A stretch of 64,000 nucleotides of DNA, from positions 1 to 64,000 of the forward strand of contig CALVBN010000005.1 of the NCBI GenBank assembly GCA_944325785.1. Reading direction: 5' to 3'. The notes under the pieces were generated by a model. That model did no database searches. It was not told where the DNA came from and saw nothing but the letters and a program-made list of their open reading frames with translations. Of the stretch, positions 16,860-26,450 are shown in pieces. The DNA comes from Candidatus Gastranaerophilales bacterium (lineage in GTDB: Bacteria > Cyanobacteriota > Vampirovibrionia > Gastranaerophilales > Gastranaerophilaceae). Position 1 is the stretch's first letter. Each line of letters starts with the position of its first letter. The position numbers and the translations under genes are program-made.

Positions 16860-16918
16860 AAAATTTTGGATGTTTAGTTCAACAGTGCTGTATGAAAGGG
16901 GTGCCGAAGGAGGAAGTT

Positions 16919-17869
16919 ATGATTATTAATACCGGAGGGCGGACTGATACAGTGCAATATTTTTCTGAATGGCTTTTTAACCGTTTTGAGGAAGGGTATG
17001 TGCTTTCAAGAAACCCGCTTTTCCCTGATAAAGTTATAAGATATGAATTAACTCCGGATGTTGTTGACTGCGTTGTTTTCTGCTCAAAAAATTATAGACC
17101 GGCATTATCGAGATTAAAAGAAATTACAGCTCGTTTTAACACGTATTTTAATTACACTATCACTGCATACGGCAAAGATATTGAACCGGGGGTTCCGTCA
17201 ATAGAAGAAAGCATTGGAACCTTAATTGAGCTGTCCAAACTTGCGGGCAGACAGCGCGTCGCGTGGAGGTATGACCCTGTTTTGCTTACAGAAAAATATA
17301 CAATCGAATATCATATGAAAACTTTTGAAAAAATGGCTTCTGTATTAGCCCCAAATATTGACAGATGCATCTTTAGTTTTGTAGAAATGTATAAAAAGCT
17401 TAAAACCAATATGCCGGAAATAATTCCTTTGACGGAAAAAGATAAAAATATTCTTGCAGAATACCTCGGGATGGTATCAAAAAAGTACGGAATCTATATT
17501 CAAACCTGCGGTACAAATGGCGATTATACAAAGTACGGAATACATCCTTCCGGATGCATGACTCTTGAAATACTGGGCAAAGCTAACGGAATTGAGTTTA
17601 AGAAATTGAAACACAGAGGAATGCGCAGCGGCTGTCATTGTATTGAAAGCCGTGATATAGGCGCTTATGGCACCTGCATGAACGGGTGCAGGTACTGCTA
17701 CGCAAACAAAAATCCGCATAAAGCGTTTGAAAATTACAAGTACCATAACCCGAAATCTCCCATACTGCTTGGGGATATAAAGGCTGATGATGTTATAATA
17801 GAAGGGGCGCAAAAATCTTTTCGCATTCCTAAACAACTAACTGGAGAACAAATTCGTTTAGAAATTTAA
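16919..17869 (+). CDS. DUF1848 protein with C-terminal cysteine cluster
   Basis: The 316-residue protein matches the DUF1848 family, which starts IINTGGRTDTVQYFSEWL and ends with a cysteine cluster resembling radical SAM-type iron-sulfur sites (CHCIESRDIGAYGTCMNGCR, then YCYAN). The biochemical activity is not established; a metal-cluster enzyme is likely. AAGGAGG is 5 nt before the ATG at 16919, so an upstream in-frame ATG at 16892 is rejected. It has its own consensus promoter and converges with recG. Confidence 0.85.
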   Translation: MIINTGGRTDTVQYFSEWLFNRFEEGYVLSRNPLFPDKVIRYELTPDVVDCVVFCSKNYRPALSRLKEITARFNTYFNYTITAYGKDIEPGVPSIEESIGTLIELSKLAGRQRVAWRYDPVLLTEKYTIEYHMKTFEKMASVLAPNIDRCIFSFVEMYKKLKTNMPEIIPLTEKDKNILAEYLGMVSKKYGIYIQTCGTNGDYTKYGIHPSGCMTLEILGKANGIEFKKLKHRGMRSGCHCIESRDIGAYGTCMNGCRYCYANKNPHKAFENYKYHNPKSPILLGDIKADDVIIEGAQKSFRIPKQLTGEQIRLEI

Positions 17870-17879
17870 CAGAAATAAT

Positions 17880-20240
17880 TTACCCCGCGCCAAAGATATC
17901 GCCGTCAAAATTTAAGCTTTTAGCCTCTTTTAAAAGCGGATAATCATCTATATTGTAATTTCTGACAAAGTTTATTGCCTCGCTTCTTGCCTGTTCAAGA
18001 ATCTGGGCATCGCCGACTATGTCTGCAATAATCATATCCGGCAGTCCGCTCTGGCGTGTGCCTAAAAATTCCCCCGGACCTCTTATCTGCAAATCCTTTT
18101 CTGCTATTACAAACCCGTCATTTGTCTGCGTCATTATATCGAGCCTTGCCCTTGTTTCCTGCGACTTTGTTGAAGTTGATAAAATACAATATGACTGCAA
18201 ATCGCTTCTGCCGACACGACCTCTGAGCTGATGAAGCTGGGAAAGCCCGAAGCGTTCTGCATTTTCAATCACAATAACCGTTGCATTTGGTACGTCCACT
18301 CCGACTTCCACGACCGTTGTAGAAACAAGAATATCATATTCCCTGTTCTTAAACTTTTCCATTACCTCATCTTTTTCATCATTTTTCAGCTTGCCGTGCA
18401 AAAGTCCGATTTTATACTCCGGAAAAACTTCATTCTGCCACCGTTCTTTTTCCTTTGTTGCAGCTTTTGCAGACAGGGTTTCGCTCTCATCAATCAATGG
18501 ATAAACAATATACGCCTGCCGTCCCGCATCAACTTCCCGCCTTATCAAATCCGCTATCTGGCGTCTTGAATTAGTCATTGTAGTTATAATAGGTTTTCTG
18601 CCTTTGGGAAGCTCGTCAATTATTGTCAAGTCTAAATCCCCGTTCATTGTTATAGCAAGCGTTCTTGGAATCGGGGTTGCTGTCATAGTTAAAACCTGCG
18701 GGTTTTGGGATTTTTTTCTCAAAGCAAGTCTTTGTTTAACGCCAAACCGGTGCTGTTCATCTATAACAACGGCGCCGAGGTTTGCAAACTGCACTCCGTC
18801 TTGAATAAGCGCGTGAGTTCCTACCGCAATGTGCGCCTGCCCGTTTCTTAAATTTGTTTCTGATTCCCGGCGCTGTTTTTTGCCGATACTTCCTATAAGA
18901 AGTTCGACTTTTAGCCCTAACGGCGTAAGCCAATTAACCAGATTGTTGTAATGCTGCTGCGCCAGAATTTCCGTAGGCGCCATTATTGCAGACTGGTACC
19001 CGTTTTCGATGGCTGCAAGAAGCATTATTGCAGCAACGACAGTTTTTCCGCTTCCGACATCACCCTGCAATAATCTCTGCATCGGCTTTGTAGAATTTAA
19101 GTCGTTCAAAATCTCATTAACAGCCCTTTTTTGCGCAGAAGTCAGCTCAAACGGTAGTCCGTTAATAAACCTTGTTACAAGCCCTTCCGGCTTTATCTCT
19201 AACGGAATAGAGGAGATACTTTTATTATTTTCTTCCCTTAAAAGCGCAAGCTTAAGCTGAATGAGAAACAATTCTTCAAAAACAAGCGTATAGCGCGCCC
19301 TTTGCAAAACTTCATTATCTGAAGGGAAATGCATATTCTCAACAGCATCCCGCTTTTCAAGCAAATTATATTTTTTTATAATGTACTCCGGCAAAACTGT
19401 TTCAATGTTCCCCTTAAACAGCTGTAACGCATTATATACCGCGCGTCTTAAAGTTTTTATATTCAGATTTTCGCTCAAAGGATATATAGGGACGATTCTT
19501 GCTATATTTAAGTTTGCAGGATTTAAGACCTCGTCATCCATAATGGAATAAGAAGGCTTATCCAGCGTAAGCATTCCGTCATAACTGTTAAGCTTGACCA
19601 TTCCGGAAACCATTATGCCGGAACCTTTCGGAAACTGCCCCTTCATCCTTTCAAGCGCGTACTTATTGGATTTGGATGCAAAGAAATTCAAGCTTATACT
19701 GCCTGTACCGTCATTAATCCTAACCTTTACAACCCCAAGATTATTTTTAGTAGTAAATGCCTCTACAGATTTTATGGTTCCGAAAATAGTAGTTGTTTCG
19801 CCGACCTCTAAATCCTTGATTCTGGTTCTGGTGGAATAATCCACGTGTTTGCGCGGGAAATAATAAAGCAGATCCGAAACCGTATAAATCCCAAGTTTAT
19901 TCAAAATATAAGCAATCTTTGGTCCAATGCCCTTTAGATACATTACATCAGATTTTAAGCTTAATTTTTCGGCAGAAGGCGCCGGCTGAGGATTCATTTC
20001 CGCTTTTATAACACTTACAAGGCGCTCTAAAGATTTTTTTCTCTGCGGAAGCGCATCCGTAGAATATCGCTCAAAATGCTCTAATAAAACCTTCCACTTA
20101 GGGTTTTTGGAATTCTTTATCTCCCTTTTAAGTTCCGAGCATATAAACGACGAAAAACTCCTGCTTTTGCCGTTGATATTGATATACTTGTACTTAACCT
20201 CAATTTCAACAGCCTTTTTAATCTGTTCAAGATTTTCCAT
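17880..20240 (-). CDS. recG: ATP-dependent DNA helicase RecG
   Basis: RecG remodels stalled replication forks and branch-migrates Holliday junctions. The 786-residue protein has an N-terminal extension (about 1-95), a helix-hairpin-helix (YLKGIGPKIAYILNKLGI), the wedge OB domain, and a helicase core with GDVGSGKTVVA, DEQHRFG, TATPIPRTLA and QLRGRVGRS. The start at 20240 has no ribosome site, but TATAAT lies exactly 6 nt upstream, suggesting a leaderless message; an in-frame start 15 nt further upstream would overlap that box. Confidence 0.96.
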   Translation of the reverse strand: MENLEQIKKAVEIEVKYKYININGKSRSFSSFICSELKREIKNSKNPKWKVLLEHFERYSTDALPQRKKSLERLVSVIKAEMNPQPAPSAEKLSLKSDVMYLKGIGPKIAYILNKLGIYTVSDLLYYFPRKHVDYSTRTRIKDLEVGETTTIFGTIKSVEAFTTKNNLGVVKVRINDGTGSISLNFFASKSNKYALERMKGQFPKGSGIMVSGMVKLNSYDGMLTLDKPSYSIMDDEVLNPANLNIARIVPIYPLSENLNIKTLRRAVYNALQLFKGNIETVLPEYIIKKYNLLEKRDAVENMHFPSDNEVLQRARYTLVFEELFLIQLKLALLREENNKSISSIPLEIKPEGLVTRFINGLPFELTSAQKRAVNEILNDLNSTKPMQRLLQGDVGSGKTVVAAIMLLAAIENGYQSAIMAPTEILAQQHYNNLVNWLTPLGLKVELLIGSIGKKQRRESETNLRNGQAHIAVGTHALIQDGVQFANLGAVVIDEQHRFGVKQRLALRKKSQNPQVLTMTATPIPRTLAITMNGDLDLTIIDELPKGRKPIITTMTNSRRQIADLIRREVDAGRQAYIVYPLIDESETLSAKAATKEKERWQNEVFPEYKIGLLHGKLKNDEKDEVMEKFKNREYDILVSTTVVEVGVDVPNATVIVIENAERFGLSQLHQLRGRVGRSDLQSYCILSTSTKSQETRARLDIMTQTNDGFVIAEKDLQIRGPGEFLGTRQSGLPDMIIADIVGDAQILEQARSEAINFVRNYNIDDYPLLKEAKSLNFDGDIFGAG

Positions 20241-20398
20241 AAATAGATTATACAATAAATCAGCATTAATAATGCCGGCATAGAATGTAAATTGTTAAAG
20301 ATATAAAAACTCCATAGTCCAGAAAACATAGGGGTTTGCGGAATATTTACAAAACTTTACCTTAACATTTCTTAACATTTGAATAAAAAAAGGCAATT

Positions 20399-20426
20399 TT
20401 TGAAAACGTAAATACTTTATATATAT
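20399..20426 (+). promoter_or_regulatory. Promoter of the 81-aa protein gene
   Basis: TTGAAA (20399-20404), 16 bp, TATATG. Confidence 0.5.
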
Positions 20427-20462
20427 GTAAGAGATAAACAAATAAGAGAGAGAGTAAAAATT

Positions 20463-20708
20463 ATGACAGCAACATACGACGCAATTGAAAGAAACAAAAA
20501 ACCAGCAGGAGCTATAGAAATACCGGCAGATTTTCACTGCTACTACTTAAAAAAGCAAGACAGACAAATGAGATTTAACAACGGAGGCGACCCGATTTAT
20601 GCTATTTTCGATAAAATTGACAACAGACCTCTTTCTAAGATTGCTAGAGATTTCGTACGTGAACTTGCAGATGATTCTATAAGATTTATTTCAACATTAG
20701 TAAAATAA
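20463..20708 (+). CDS. Hypothetical small protein, 81 aa
   Basis: The 81-residue protein is soluble and balanced in charge, with PADFHCYYLKKQDRQMRF in the middle and a helical end (FVRELADDSIRFISTLVK). It has its own promoter, a GAGAGAG ribosome site and a clear terminator, so it is probably a real, individually expressed gene. I do not recognise the family. Similar size and single-gene organisation are seen for the 81-residue gene at 48646, but the sequences are unrelated. Confidence 0.65.
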   Translation: MTATYDAIERNKKPAGAIEIPADFHCYYLKKQDRQMRFNNGGDPIYAIFDKIDNRPLSKIARDFVRELADDSIRFISTLVK

Positions 20709-20783
20709 TTTCTTTAGCAAATATAAAAGATTTCCAATATAAAACATAATTTTACCCCCATCTTACATCTTACTAAATTTTTT

Positions 20784-20812
20784 GCCCCGATTTATCCGGG
20801 GCTTTTTATTTT
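20784..20812 (+). terminator. Terminator after the 81-aa gene
   Basis: GCCCCG pairs with CGGGGC and is followed by TTTTTATTTT. Confidence 0.85.
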
Positions 20813-20834
20813 CTTTTTCCTCTTGCGCGCAGAA

Positions 20835-20879
20835 AACACACACACCCTCGCCTAACAGGAGAGGGCTGGGGGGGGGGTG
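20835..20879. repeat. REP-like palindrome with G-tract
   Basis: CACCCTCGCCTAACAGGAGA followed by GGGCTGG and a run of G; a member of the CCTCACCCTCTCC palindrome family, abutting the VWA gene stop codon. Confidence 0.6.
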
Positions 20880-20887
20880 CTGATTTA

Positions 20888-21589
20888 TTACTGCGTGCGG
20901 TAAAGCGTTGCCTCTACATTTTTATGCGGTAAAATCATTTCTTCCATAGTGCGGAATAATTCTGCTTTAGTGTCTGCTTCACTGAAATTTCCTCCTGTAA
21001 CATCTGCTGTACACTTTAATTGTGCCAAATCATTTTCATCATGTACATTAAAAGCTATAACATCAATCTTGATATCTCTTCTTGTTTTTACAAGCTCTAT
21101 TGAATAATCACAAGGGCTTTCATCGCAGTTTTCTCCGCCGTCAGTCAATAAAATAATATGCTTAATTCCGTCATAGCCTTCCAAATCCTTTTTTACCGCT
21201 TGTTTTAAAGAATAAGTAATCGGCGTCATTCCCCGCGGACGCAGATGCGACATCTCGGAGATAATAGAATGGGAGTTAGCAAATCCCAGCGGAACCACAA
21301 GCTCGGAACTTCTGCAGGCATTATATGCGATTAAATTACAAGTATGTCCGTAGACTCTCAGTCCGACTTTTGTGTCCGGCGATATTTGCGGAAGAATATA
21401 GTTCATCATTGCACGGACTTGATTAGCCTTGGTTTTATGTTCCAGATATTCTCCCATGCTGTTAGAATAATCAACAACAAACAAGAGTTTGTCCCCGCTT
21501 TTTTTGTAGTCAAAATCCTGCGGAGAGTATACTTCGTACGCAAAAACCGGAATTATTGCTAAACAGAATAAAAACAAAAATTTCTTCAT
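20888..21589 (-). CDS. Secreted von Willebrand factor A domain protein
   Basis: The 233-residue protein begins with a signal peptide (MKKFLFLFCLAIIPVFA, probable cleavage after the second Ala-containing segment). A VWA domain follows with the metal-ion adhesion site DYSNSMG (DxSxS), a conserved Thr in RPRGMTPI and Asp in LLTDGGE. Such domains mediate protein-protein contacts through a bound magnesium ion; here it is extracytoplasmic. Four or five cysteines after the domain start (GHTCNLIAYNACRS, DESPCDYS) may form disulfides. The ATG at 21589 is preferred over an upstream TTG because it begins the signal peptide, though its ribosome site is weak. Confidence 0.85.
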   Translation of the reverse strand: MKKFLFLFCLAIIPVFAYEVYSPQDFDYKKSGDKLLFVVDYSNSMGEYLEHKTKANQVRAMMNYILPQISPDTKVGLRVYGHTCNLIAYNACRSSELVVPLGFANSHSIISEMSHLRPRGMTPITYSLKQAVKKDLEGYDGIKHIILLTDGGENCDESPCDYSIELVKTRRDIKIDVIAFNVHDENDLAQLKCTADVTGGNFSEADTKAELFRTMEEMILPHKNVEATLYRTQ

Positions 21590-21690
21590 ACTAAAGCTTA
21601 TCCCGATTTTTGGAATAAAAATATTGCCCAATTTGATATAATATTAGACATATGCTGTTTAGGCTGTTATAATTTAAAAAAGGAGTTTAG

Positions 21691-24480
21691 ATGGCAGTAA
21701 GTACAAAACAGAGAAGCGAAATAAAAGATTTTATCGAATATTGGAAAGACAAAGGGTACGAAAAAGGCGAAAGCCAAAAGTTTTGGATTCAGCTTTTGAG
21801 AGATGTTTTGTGCATTGAACACCCCGAACAGTTTATTTCTTTTGAGGATAAAGTTCATCTTGACCATACGAGTTTTATTGACGCATATATTCCCTCAACT
21901 AAAGTTTTGATTGAACAAAAGAGTTCTGATAAAGATTTGTATAAAGCTATCAAGCAATCGGACGGAAGTTATTTAAATCCGTTTCAACAGGCAAAAAGAT
22001 ACATAACGGAGCTTCCCGTATCACAGCACCCCAGGTGGGTTGTAACATGTAATTTTCAAAAGTTTTGTGTTTACGATATGGAACGCCCGAACGGTGAACC
22101 GCAGGAAATTCTTCTTAAGGATTTGGAAAAAGAATATTACCGGCTTGATTTTTTGATTAATCAGGGAAGCGAACACCTCAAAAAAGAAATGGAAGTTTCC
22201 GTTAAGGCAGGTGATATTGTAGGGCTGCTTTATGACGCATTTTTAGACAGATATATAGACAAAACTTCCGAAGAAACATTGAAAAGTTTGAATATTCTCT
22301 GCGTAAGACTTGTTTTCTGTCTCTATGCTGAAGATGCGGGAATTTTCCCCAAACATAATATGTTTTTAGATTACCTGTCACGTTTTGAAACGGGAAGAAT
22401 GCGAAAAGGATTGATTGAATTATTTGAAGTCCTGAATACCAAACCCCAAGACCGCGACCCGTATATGGAACCCGAGCTTGCGGAATTTCCTTACGTAAAC
22501 GGCGGGCTGTTTGCAAATGAACATATTGAAATCCCTAATTTTACCGACGAAATCAGAGATTTGCTCCTTAATAAAGCAAGTGCGGATTTTGACTGGTCGG
22601 ACATAAGCCCTACAATTTTCGGTGCGGTGTTTGAAAGCACACTTAATCCCGAAACCAGAAGAAAAGGCGGTATGCACTATACTTCAATCGAGAATATCCA
22701 TAAAGTAATCGACCCGTTGTTTATGGACGAACTTAATGAAGAATTTGAAACAATAAAAAAACTTCCCCAAAATAAAACCCGCGACAAGAAGCTTGCAGAA
22801 TTTCAAACAAAAATTGCAAATCTGAACTTTTTAGACCCCGCCTGCGGAAGCGGAAACTTTTTGACGGAAACGTATATTTCATTAAGAAAACTTGAAAACG
22901 AGATTTTATATGAGCTTTACCGCGGTCAGATTACCATGGGTGCGGTCACAAACCCCATAAAAGTTTCAATCGGACAGTTTTACGGGATAGAAATCAATGA
23001 TTTTGCGGTAACTGTTGCAAAAACCGCTCTCTGGATAGCCGAATCCCAAATGATGAAAAAGACGGAAGATATTGTCCACATGGATTTGGATTTTCTCCCG
23101 CTCAAAACATACGCAAATATAGTAGAGGCTAACGCCTTGCGGATTGATTGGGAGGACGTAATCCCGAGGGATAAATGCAATTATATTATGGGTAACCCGC
23201 CGTTTGTGGGTGCAAGGCTGATGTCTCCGACTCAAAAAGAAGACTTGTTTAATATTTTTGGTACCAAATGGAAAAATGCAGGAAATCTTGATTATGTCTC
23301 CTGCTGGTACAAAAAATCTGCAGATATGATGAAAGAGACAAATATTTGTACCGCTCTTGTTTCCACAAACTCGATAACACAAGGCGAGCAGGTGCCAATA
23401 TTATGGAAGCCTTTGTTTGAGCAGGGAATAAGTATTAATTTTGCACACAAAACATTCAGATGGGACAGTGAATCAAATTCTAAAGCTCATGCCCACTGTG
23501 TAATTGTCGGGTTTAGTTATGTAGCAAATGACGGACACAAAAAACTGTACTCAAATGAGCGTATGCAAATTGTTGATAATATTAACGCTTACCTGATTGA
23601 TGCACCTAATGTATTTATAGAAAACCGCAATAAGCCATTATGTAATGTACCTGAAATAGGAATAGGCAATAAACCAATTGACGGCGGGAATTACCTATTT
23701 ACCCGTGAAGAAATGCTTGATTTTATAAAACGGGAACCTAAATCCGAACAATATTTTAAACCTTGGTACGGTGCTGAAGAATTTATTAATCAAAAGCCAC
23801 GTTATTGTCTATGGTTGGGAGACTGTTCTCCTGCGGAGTTGAGACAAATGCCGCATTGCTTAAAAAGAGTTGAAAATGTCAGAAACCTGCGTTTATTGAG
23901 CAAAAGCGAGGGTACGAGAAAACTGGCGGATAAACCTACAAGATTCCATGTGGAAAATATGCCTGAATATAATTATATTATCATTCCAAGTACGTCCTCA
24001 GAACGCAGAAAATATATCCCAATCGGTTTTTTGGAACCAGTATGTATCAGTAGCAATGCCGTACACATTATTGCAAAAGCCAATTTATATCATTTGGGAG
24101 TTCTTGAATCCAATGTGCATATGGCGTGGACTAGAGCTGTATGCGGAAGATTGGAGATGCGTTATCGTTATTCAAAAGACATCGTCTACAACAACTTCCC
24201 GTGGTGCAGTCCGACAGATGAGCAGAAGGCAAAAATAGAAAAGACTGCACAGGGGATTTTAGACGCACGGGCTTTGTATCCCGATTGCTCGCTTGCTGAT
24301 TTGTATGACGATTTGACAATGCCCGTTGAACTCAGAAAAGCACACCAAGAAAACGACAGGACAGTAATGGAAGCCTACGGCTTTAAAAAGAAAGACGAAA
24401 CCGGCAAGCTGCGCTGGCTCACCGAATCCGAAACCGTCGCCGAACTTATGAAAATGTATCAGGAGTTAACCAAACAGTAA
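21691..24480 (+). CDS. MmeI-like type IIL restriction-modification enzyme
   Basis: The 929-residue single-chain enzyme matches the MmeI family, which cuts DNA at a distance from its site and methylates one strand of that site for protection. The N-terminal nuclease motif is intact: D64-x10-E75-x-K77 (in FIDAYIPSTKVLIEQK). A helical connector leads to a gamma-class adenine methyltransferase with motif I LDPACGSGNF (381-390) and motif IV NPPF (502-505). The C-terminal third would be the target-recognition domain. Length equals that of MmeI (about 920). AAAGGAG precedes the ATG. No separate restriction or specificity subunit is nearby, as expected, since one protein does both. The recognition site cannot be read from sequence. 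Confidence 0.9.
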   Translation: MAVSTKQRSEIKDFIEYWKDKGYEKGESQKFWIQLLRDVLCIEHPEQFISFEDKVHLDHTSFIDAYIPSTKVLIEQKSSDKDLYKAIKQSDGSYLNPFQQAKRYITELPVSQHPRWVVTCNFQKFCVYDMERPNGEPQEILLKDLEKEYYRLDFLINQGSEHLKKEMEVSVKAGDIVGLLYDAFLDRYIDKTSEETLKSLNILCVRLVFCLYAEDAGIFPKHNMFLDYLSRFETGRMRKGLIELFEVLNTKPQDRDPYMEPELAEFPYVNGGLFANEHIEIPNFTDEIRDLLLNKASADFDWSDISPTIFGAVFESTLNPETRRKGGMHYTSIENIHKVIDPLFMDELNEEFETIKKLPQNKTRDKKLAEFQTKIANLNFLDPACGSGNFLTETYISLRKLENEILYELYRGQITMGAVTNPIKVSIGQFYGIEINDFAVTVAKTALWIAESQMMKKTEDIVHMDLDFLPLKTYANIVEANALRIDWEDVIPRDKCNYIMGNPPFVGARLMSPTQKEDLFNIFGTKWKNAGNLDYVSCWYKKSADMMKETNICTALVSTNSITQGEQVPILWKPLFEQGISINFAHKTFRWDSESNSKAHAHCVIVGFSYVANDGHKKLYSNERMQIVDNINAYLIDAPNVFIENRNKPLCNVPEIGIGNKPIDGGNYLFTREEMLDFIKREPKSEQYFKPWYGAEEFINQKPRYCLWLGDCSPAELRQMPHCLKRVENVRNLRLLSKSEGTRKLADKPTRFHVENMPEYNYIIIPSTSSERRKYIPIGFLEPVCISSNAVHIIAKANLYHLGVLESNVHMAWTRAVCGRLEMRYRYSKDIVYNNFPWCSPTDEQKAKIEKTAQGILDARALYPDCSLADLYDDLTMPVELRKAHQENDRTVMEAYGFKKKDETGKLRWLTESETVAELMKMYQELTKQ

Positions 24481-24489
24481 GCATAAATA

Positions 24490-24531
24490 ATGAGAGCCAA
24501 CTCAATTAAGGTTGACTCTCGGCTTGTTCTT
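24490..24531 (+). terminator. Possible terminator after the MmeI-like gene
   Basis: GAGAGCCAAC pairs with GTTGACTCTC with one mismatch; the following T-run is interrupted. Confidence 0.45.
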
Positions 24532-24712
24532 TTGTATCTGAGGAATGGCTCTAGTCCACCTGCGCCTCATTGACTAAGGATACACTAATATTATATATAT
24601 TTTCATATATCTGTCAATTGAGGCACTACTGTCCGAGATAATTTTATAAACAACCATCGTATACTATTACATATTTGCATTTGCGAAATATTACAAAATG
24701 TTTGGATATAAA

Positions 24713-24872
24713 ATGACCCCTCACCAGAATTTCTAAGTTTCGCCTTGAGGCTCAACTTGAAATTCTTCCCTCTCCCGCAAGGGGCGAGGGGACCGCCACG
24801 CCCAGCGTATAGATTACCCTCCCCTTGTGGGAGGGTCGAAATCTTTGATTTCGGGGAGGGGTCAATACAGTT
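24713..24872. repeat. 160-bp composite GC-rich repeat, copy 1
   Basis: The segment running from CCCCTCACCAGAATTTCTAA to TTTGATTTCGGGGAGGGG is present in inverted orientation at 57080-57242. It contains nested palindromes (GAGGGAAGAA-type and CCCTCCCC...GGGAGGG). No gene lies in 24481-24944 other than this. Confidence 0.65.
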
Positions 24873-24906
24873 CATGGAATTATATTTTTAATATCTGGGC
24901 CTCCAT

Positions 24907-24935
24907 TTGACGTCAAATCATGCTTGCAATATGAT
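24907..24935 (+). promoter_or_regulatory. Promoter of the PLP lyase gene
   Basis: TTGACG (24907-24912), 17 bp, TATGAT (24930-24935), only 9 nt before the start codon. Confidence 0.75.
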
Positions 24936-24944
24936 TTTTGTATT

Positions 24945-26168
24945 ATGAATTACGATTTTAAACAAGCCGAAAAATTTTTAGAAAAACAGTTTGAAGGGAT
25001 AAATGAAATTAGAGACTTCAATCAGCGTAAAGTCTTAAAGGCGTTTTATGATAACAAAGTAGCGCCGGAACATTTTTATACCGTATCCGGTTACGGTCAT
25101 GATGATTTGGGGCGGGAAGTTCTGGATAGGGTTTTTGCACAGGTTTTTTGCGCAGAAAAAGCTCTCGTAAGAATTCATTTTGCATCAGGCACCCATACTC
25201 TTGCCTGCGCCTTATTCGGGAACTTGAAATACGGCGACAAGCTCCTCTCTGTTGCCGGAACTCCTTACGACACAATGCAGGAAGTAATCGGAACTGCGGG
25301 GGACGAGGAGACCAAAAGAGCGTCGCTTATCGGAAACGGAGTTTTGTACGACGAAGTCCCCTTGATTAATGAAACGGATATCGACTTTGATAAAATCGAA
25401 GAAATGGTTGATGAAACCGTTACAATGGTCTTGATACAACGTTCAAAAGGGTATTCTACAAGAAAATCTTTATCAATGGAAACTATTGAGAGAATTTGTA
25501 AAATTGTAAAATCTAAAAACCCGAACTGTATTTGTTTTGTAGATAATTGTTACGGCGAATTTGTTGATTCTCGTGAGCCTTTAGAAGTAGGTGCCGACTT
25601 AATCGCGGGTTCTTTAATCAAAAACCCGGGAGGCGGAATAGTAGAAGCCGGAGGATACATTGCGGGTAAGGAACTCCTTGTCGAGCGTTCCGCCAATCGT
25701 CTGACCGCACCCGGAATAGGCTCGGAAGGCGGTGCGATGTTTAATCAACACAGATTGATTTTTCAAGGACTTTTTATGGCACCTTCCGTAGTGGCGGACG
25801 CCGTAAAAGGTGCGATACTTGCCGCAAAAGTATTTGAAGACATAGGATTTAATTCCGCCCCGAGATATGATGAAAAGCGGACGGATATTATACAGAATAT
25901 AATTTTCGGAAAACCGGAGCATTTAGAGGAATTTTGCAGAACAATCCAGTCGCTGTCTCCTGTAAACGGATATGTTACGCCGATACCGGAATATATTCCA
26001 GGCTATGAGGATAAAGTAATAATGGCAGGCGGAACGTTTATAGAAGGTTCTACCATTGAACTCTCCGCAGACGGTCCTATGCGGGAACCGTATGTAGCTT
26101 ATATGCAGGGGGGATTAAATTACGCTCACGTAAAAATTTGCCTGGAAGAAATAGTTAAAAAATTATAG
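24945..26168 (+). CDS. Methionine gamma-lyase family / YnbB-like PLP enzyme
   Basis: The 407-residue protein resembles the YnbB / 'aluminium resistance' group of fold-type I PLP enzymes related to cystathionine beta- and methionine gamma-lyases. Visible are the substrate-side FYTVSGYGHDDLGRE, the DNCYGEFVD segment contacting the cofactor ring, and the likely PLP lysine in GSLIKNPGGG. The reaction is not established for this group. The ATG at 24945 has no ribosome site and lies 9 nt after the -10 box, so the message is probably leaderless or nearly so. Confidence 0.85.
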   Translation: MNYDFKQAEKFLEKQFEGINEIRDFNQRKVLKAFYDNKVAPEHFYTVSGYGHDDLGREVLDRVFAQVFCAEKALVRIHFASGTHTLACALFGNLKYGDKLLSVAGTPYDTMQEVIGTAGDEETKRASLIGNGVLYDEVPLINETDIDFDKIEEMVDETVTMVLIQRSKGYSTRKSLSMETIERICKIVKSKNPNCICFVDNCYGEFVDSREPLEVGADLIAGSLIKNPGGGIVEAGGYIAGKELLVERSANRLTAPGIGSEGGAMFNQHRLIFQGLFMAPSVVADAVKGAILAAKVFEDIGFNSAPRYDEKRTDIIQNIIFGKPEHLEEFCRTIQSLSPVNGYVTPIPEYIPGYEDKVIMAGGTFIEGSTIELSADGPMREPYVAYMQGGLNYAHVKICLEEIVKKL

Positions 26169-26207
26169 GTATACTTTTTTACCCTTTATATTTACCCCTC
26201 CCCCCCC

Positions 26208-26235
26208 TTTACAAAAAAAAATCATCATGTACAAT
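26208..26235 (+). promoter_or_regulatory. Probable promoter of tRNA-Ala
   Basis: TTTACA (26208-26213), 16 bp, TACAAT (26230-26235), about 66 bp before the mature tRNA end. Confidence 0.5.
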
Positions 26236-26301
26236 AGAAAATGTAGCCGAAGGGTAAATGAATTAAACAATATTTAGTCCGGCTATATGACAATCAAATA
26301 T

Positions 26302-26374
26302 GGGGGCTTAGCTCAGCTGGTAGAGCATCTGCTTTGCACGCAGAGGGTCAGGAGTTCGAATCTCCTAGCCTCCA
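26302..26374 (+). tRNA. tRNA-Ala (anticodon TGC)
   Basis: A complete 73-nt cloverleaf. The acceptor stem GGGGGCT/AGCCTCC contains G3-U70, the alanine identity pair. The anticodon loop TTTGCAC gives TGC, the T-arm has GTTCGAATC, and the discriminator is A. CCA is not encoded. A terminator follows. Confidence 0.97.
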
Positions 26375-26382
26375 TTTTTTCT

Positions 26383-26408
26383 AAAAAGAGCCTTAAAGGC
26401 TCTTTTTT
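26383..26408 (+). terminator. Terminator after tRNA-Ala
   Basis: AAAAAGAGCC, loop TTAA, GGCTCTTTTTT. Confidence 0.85.
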
Positions 26409-26450
26409 AGTGGCTTTTTAAGTCTTGGCCAGCATTTTAATATATTAAGC

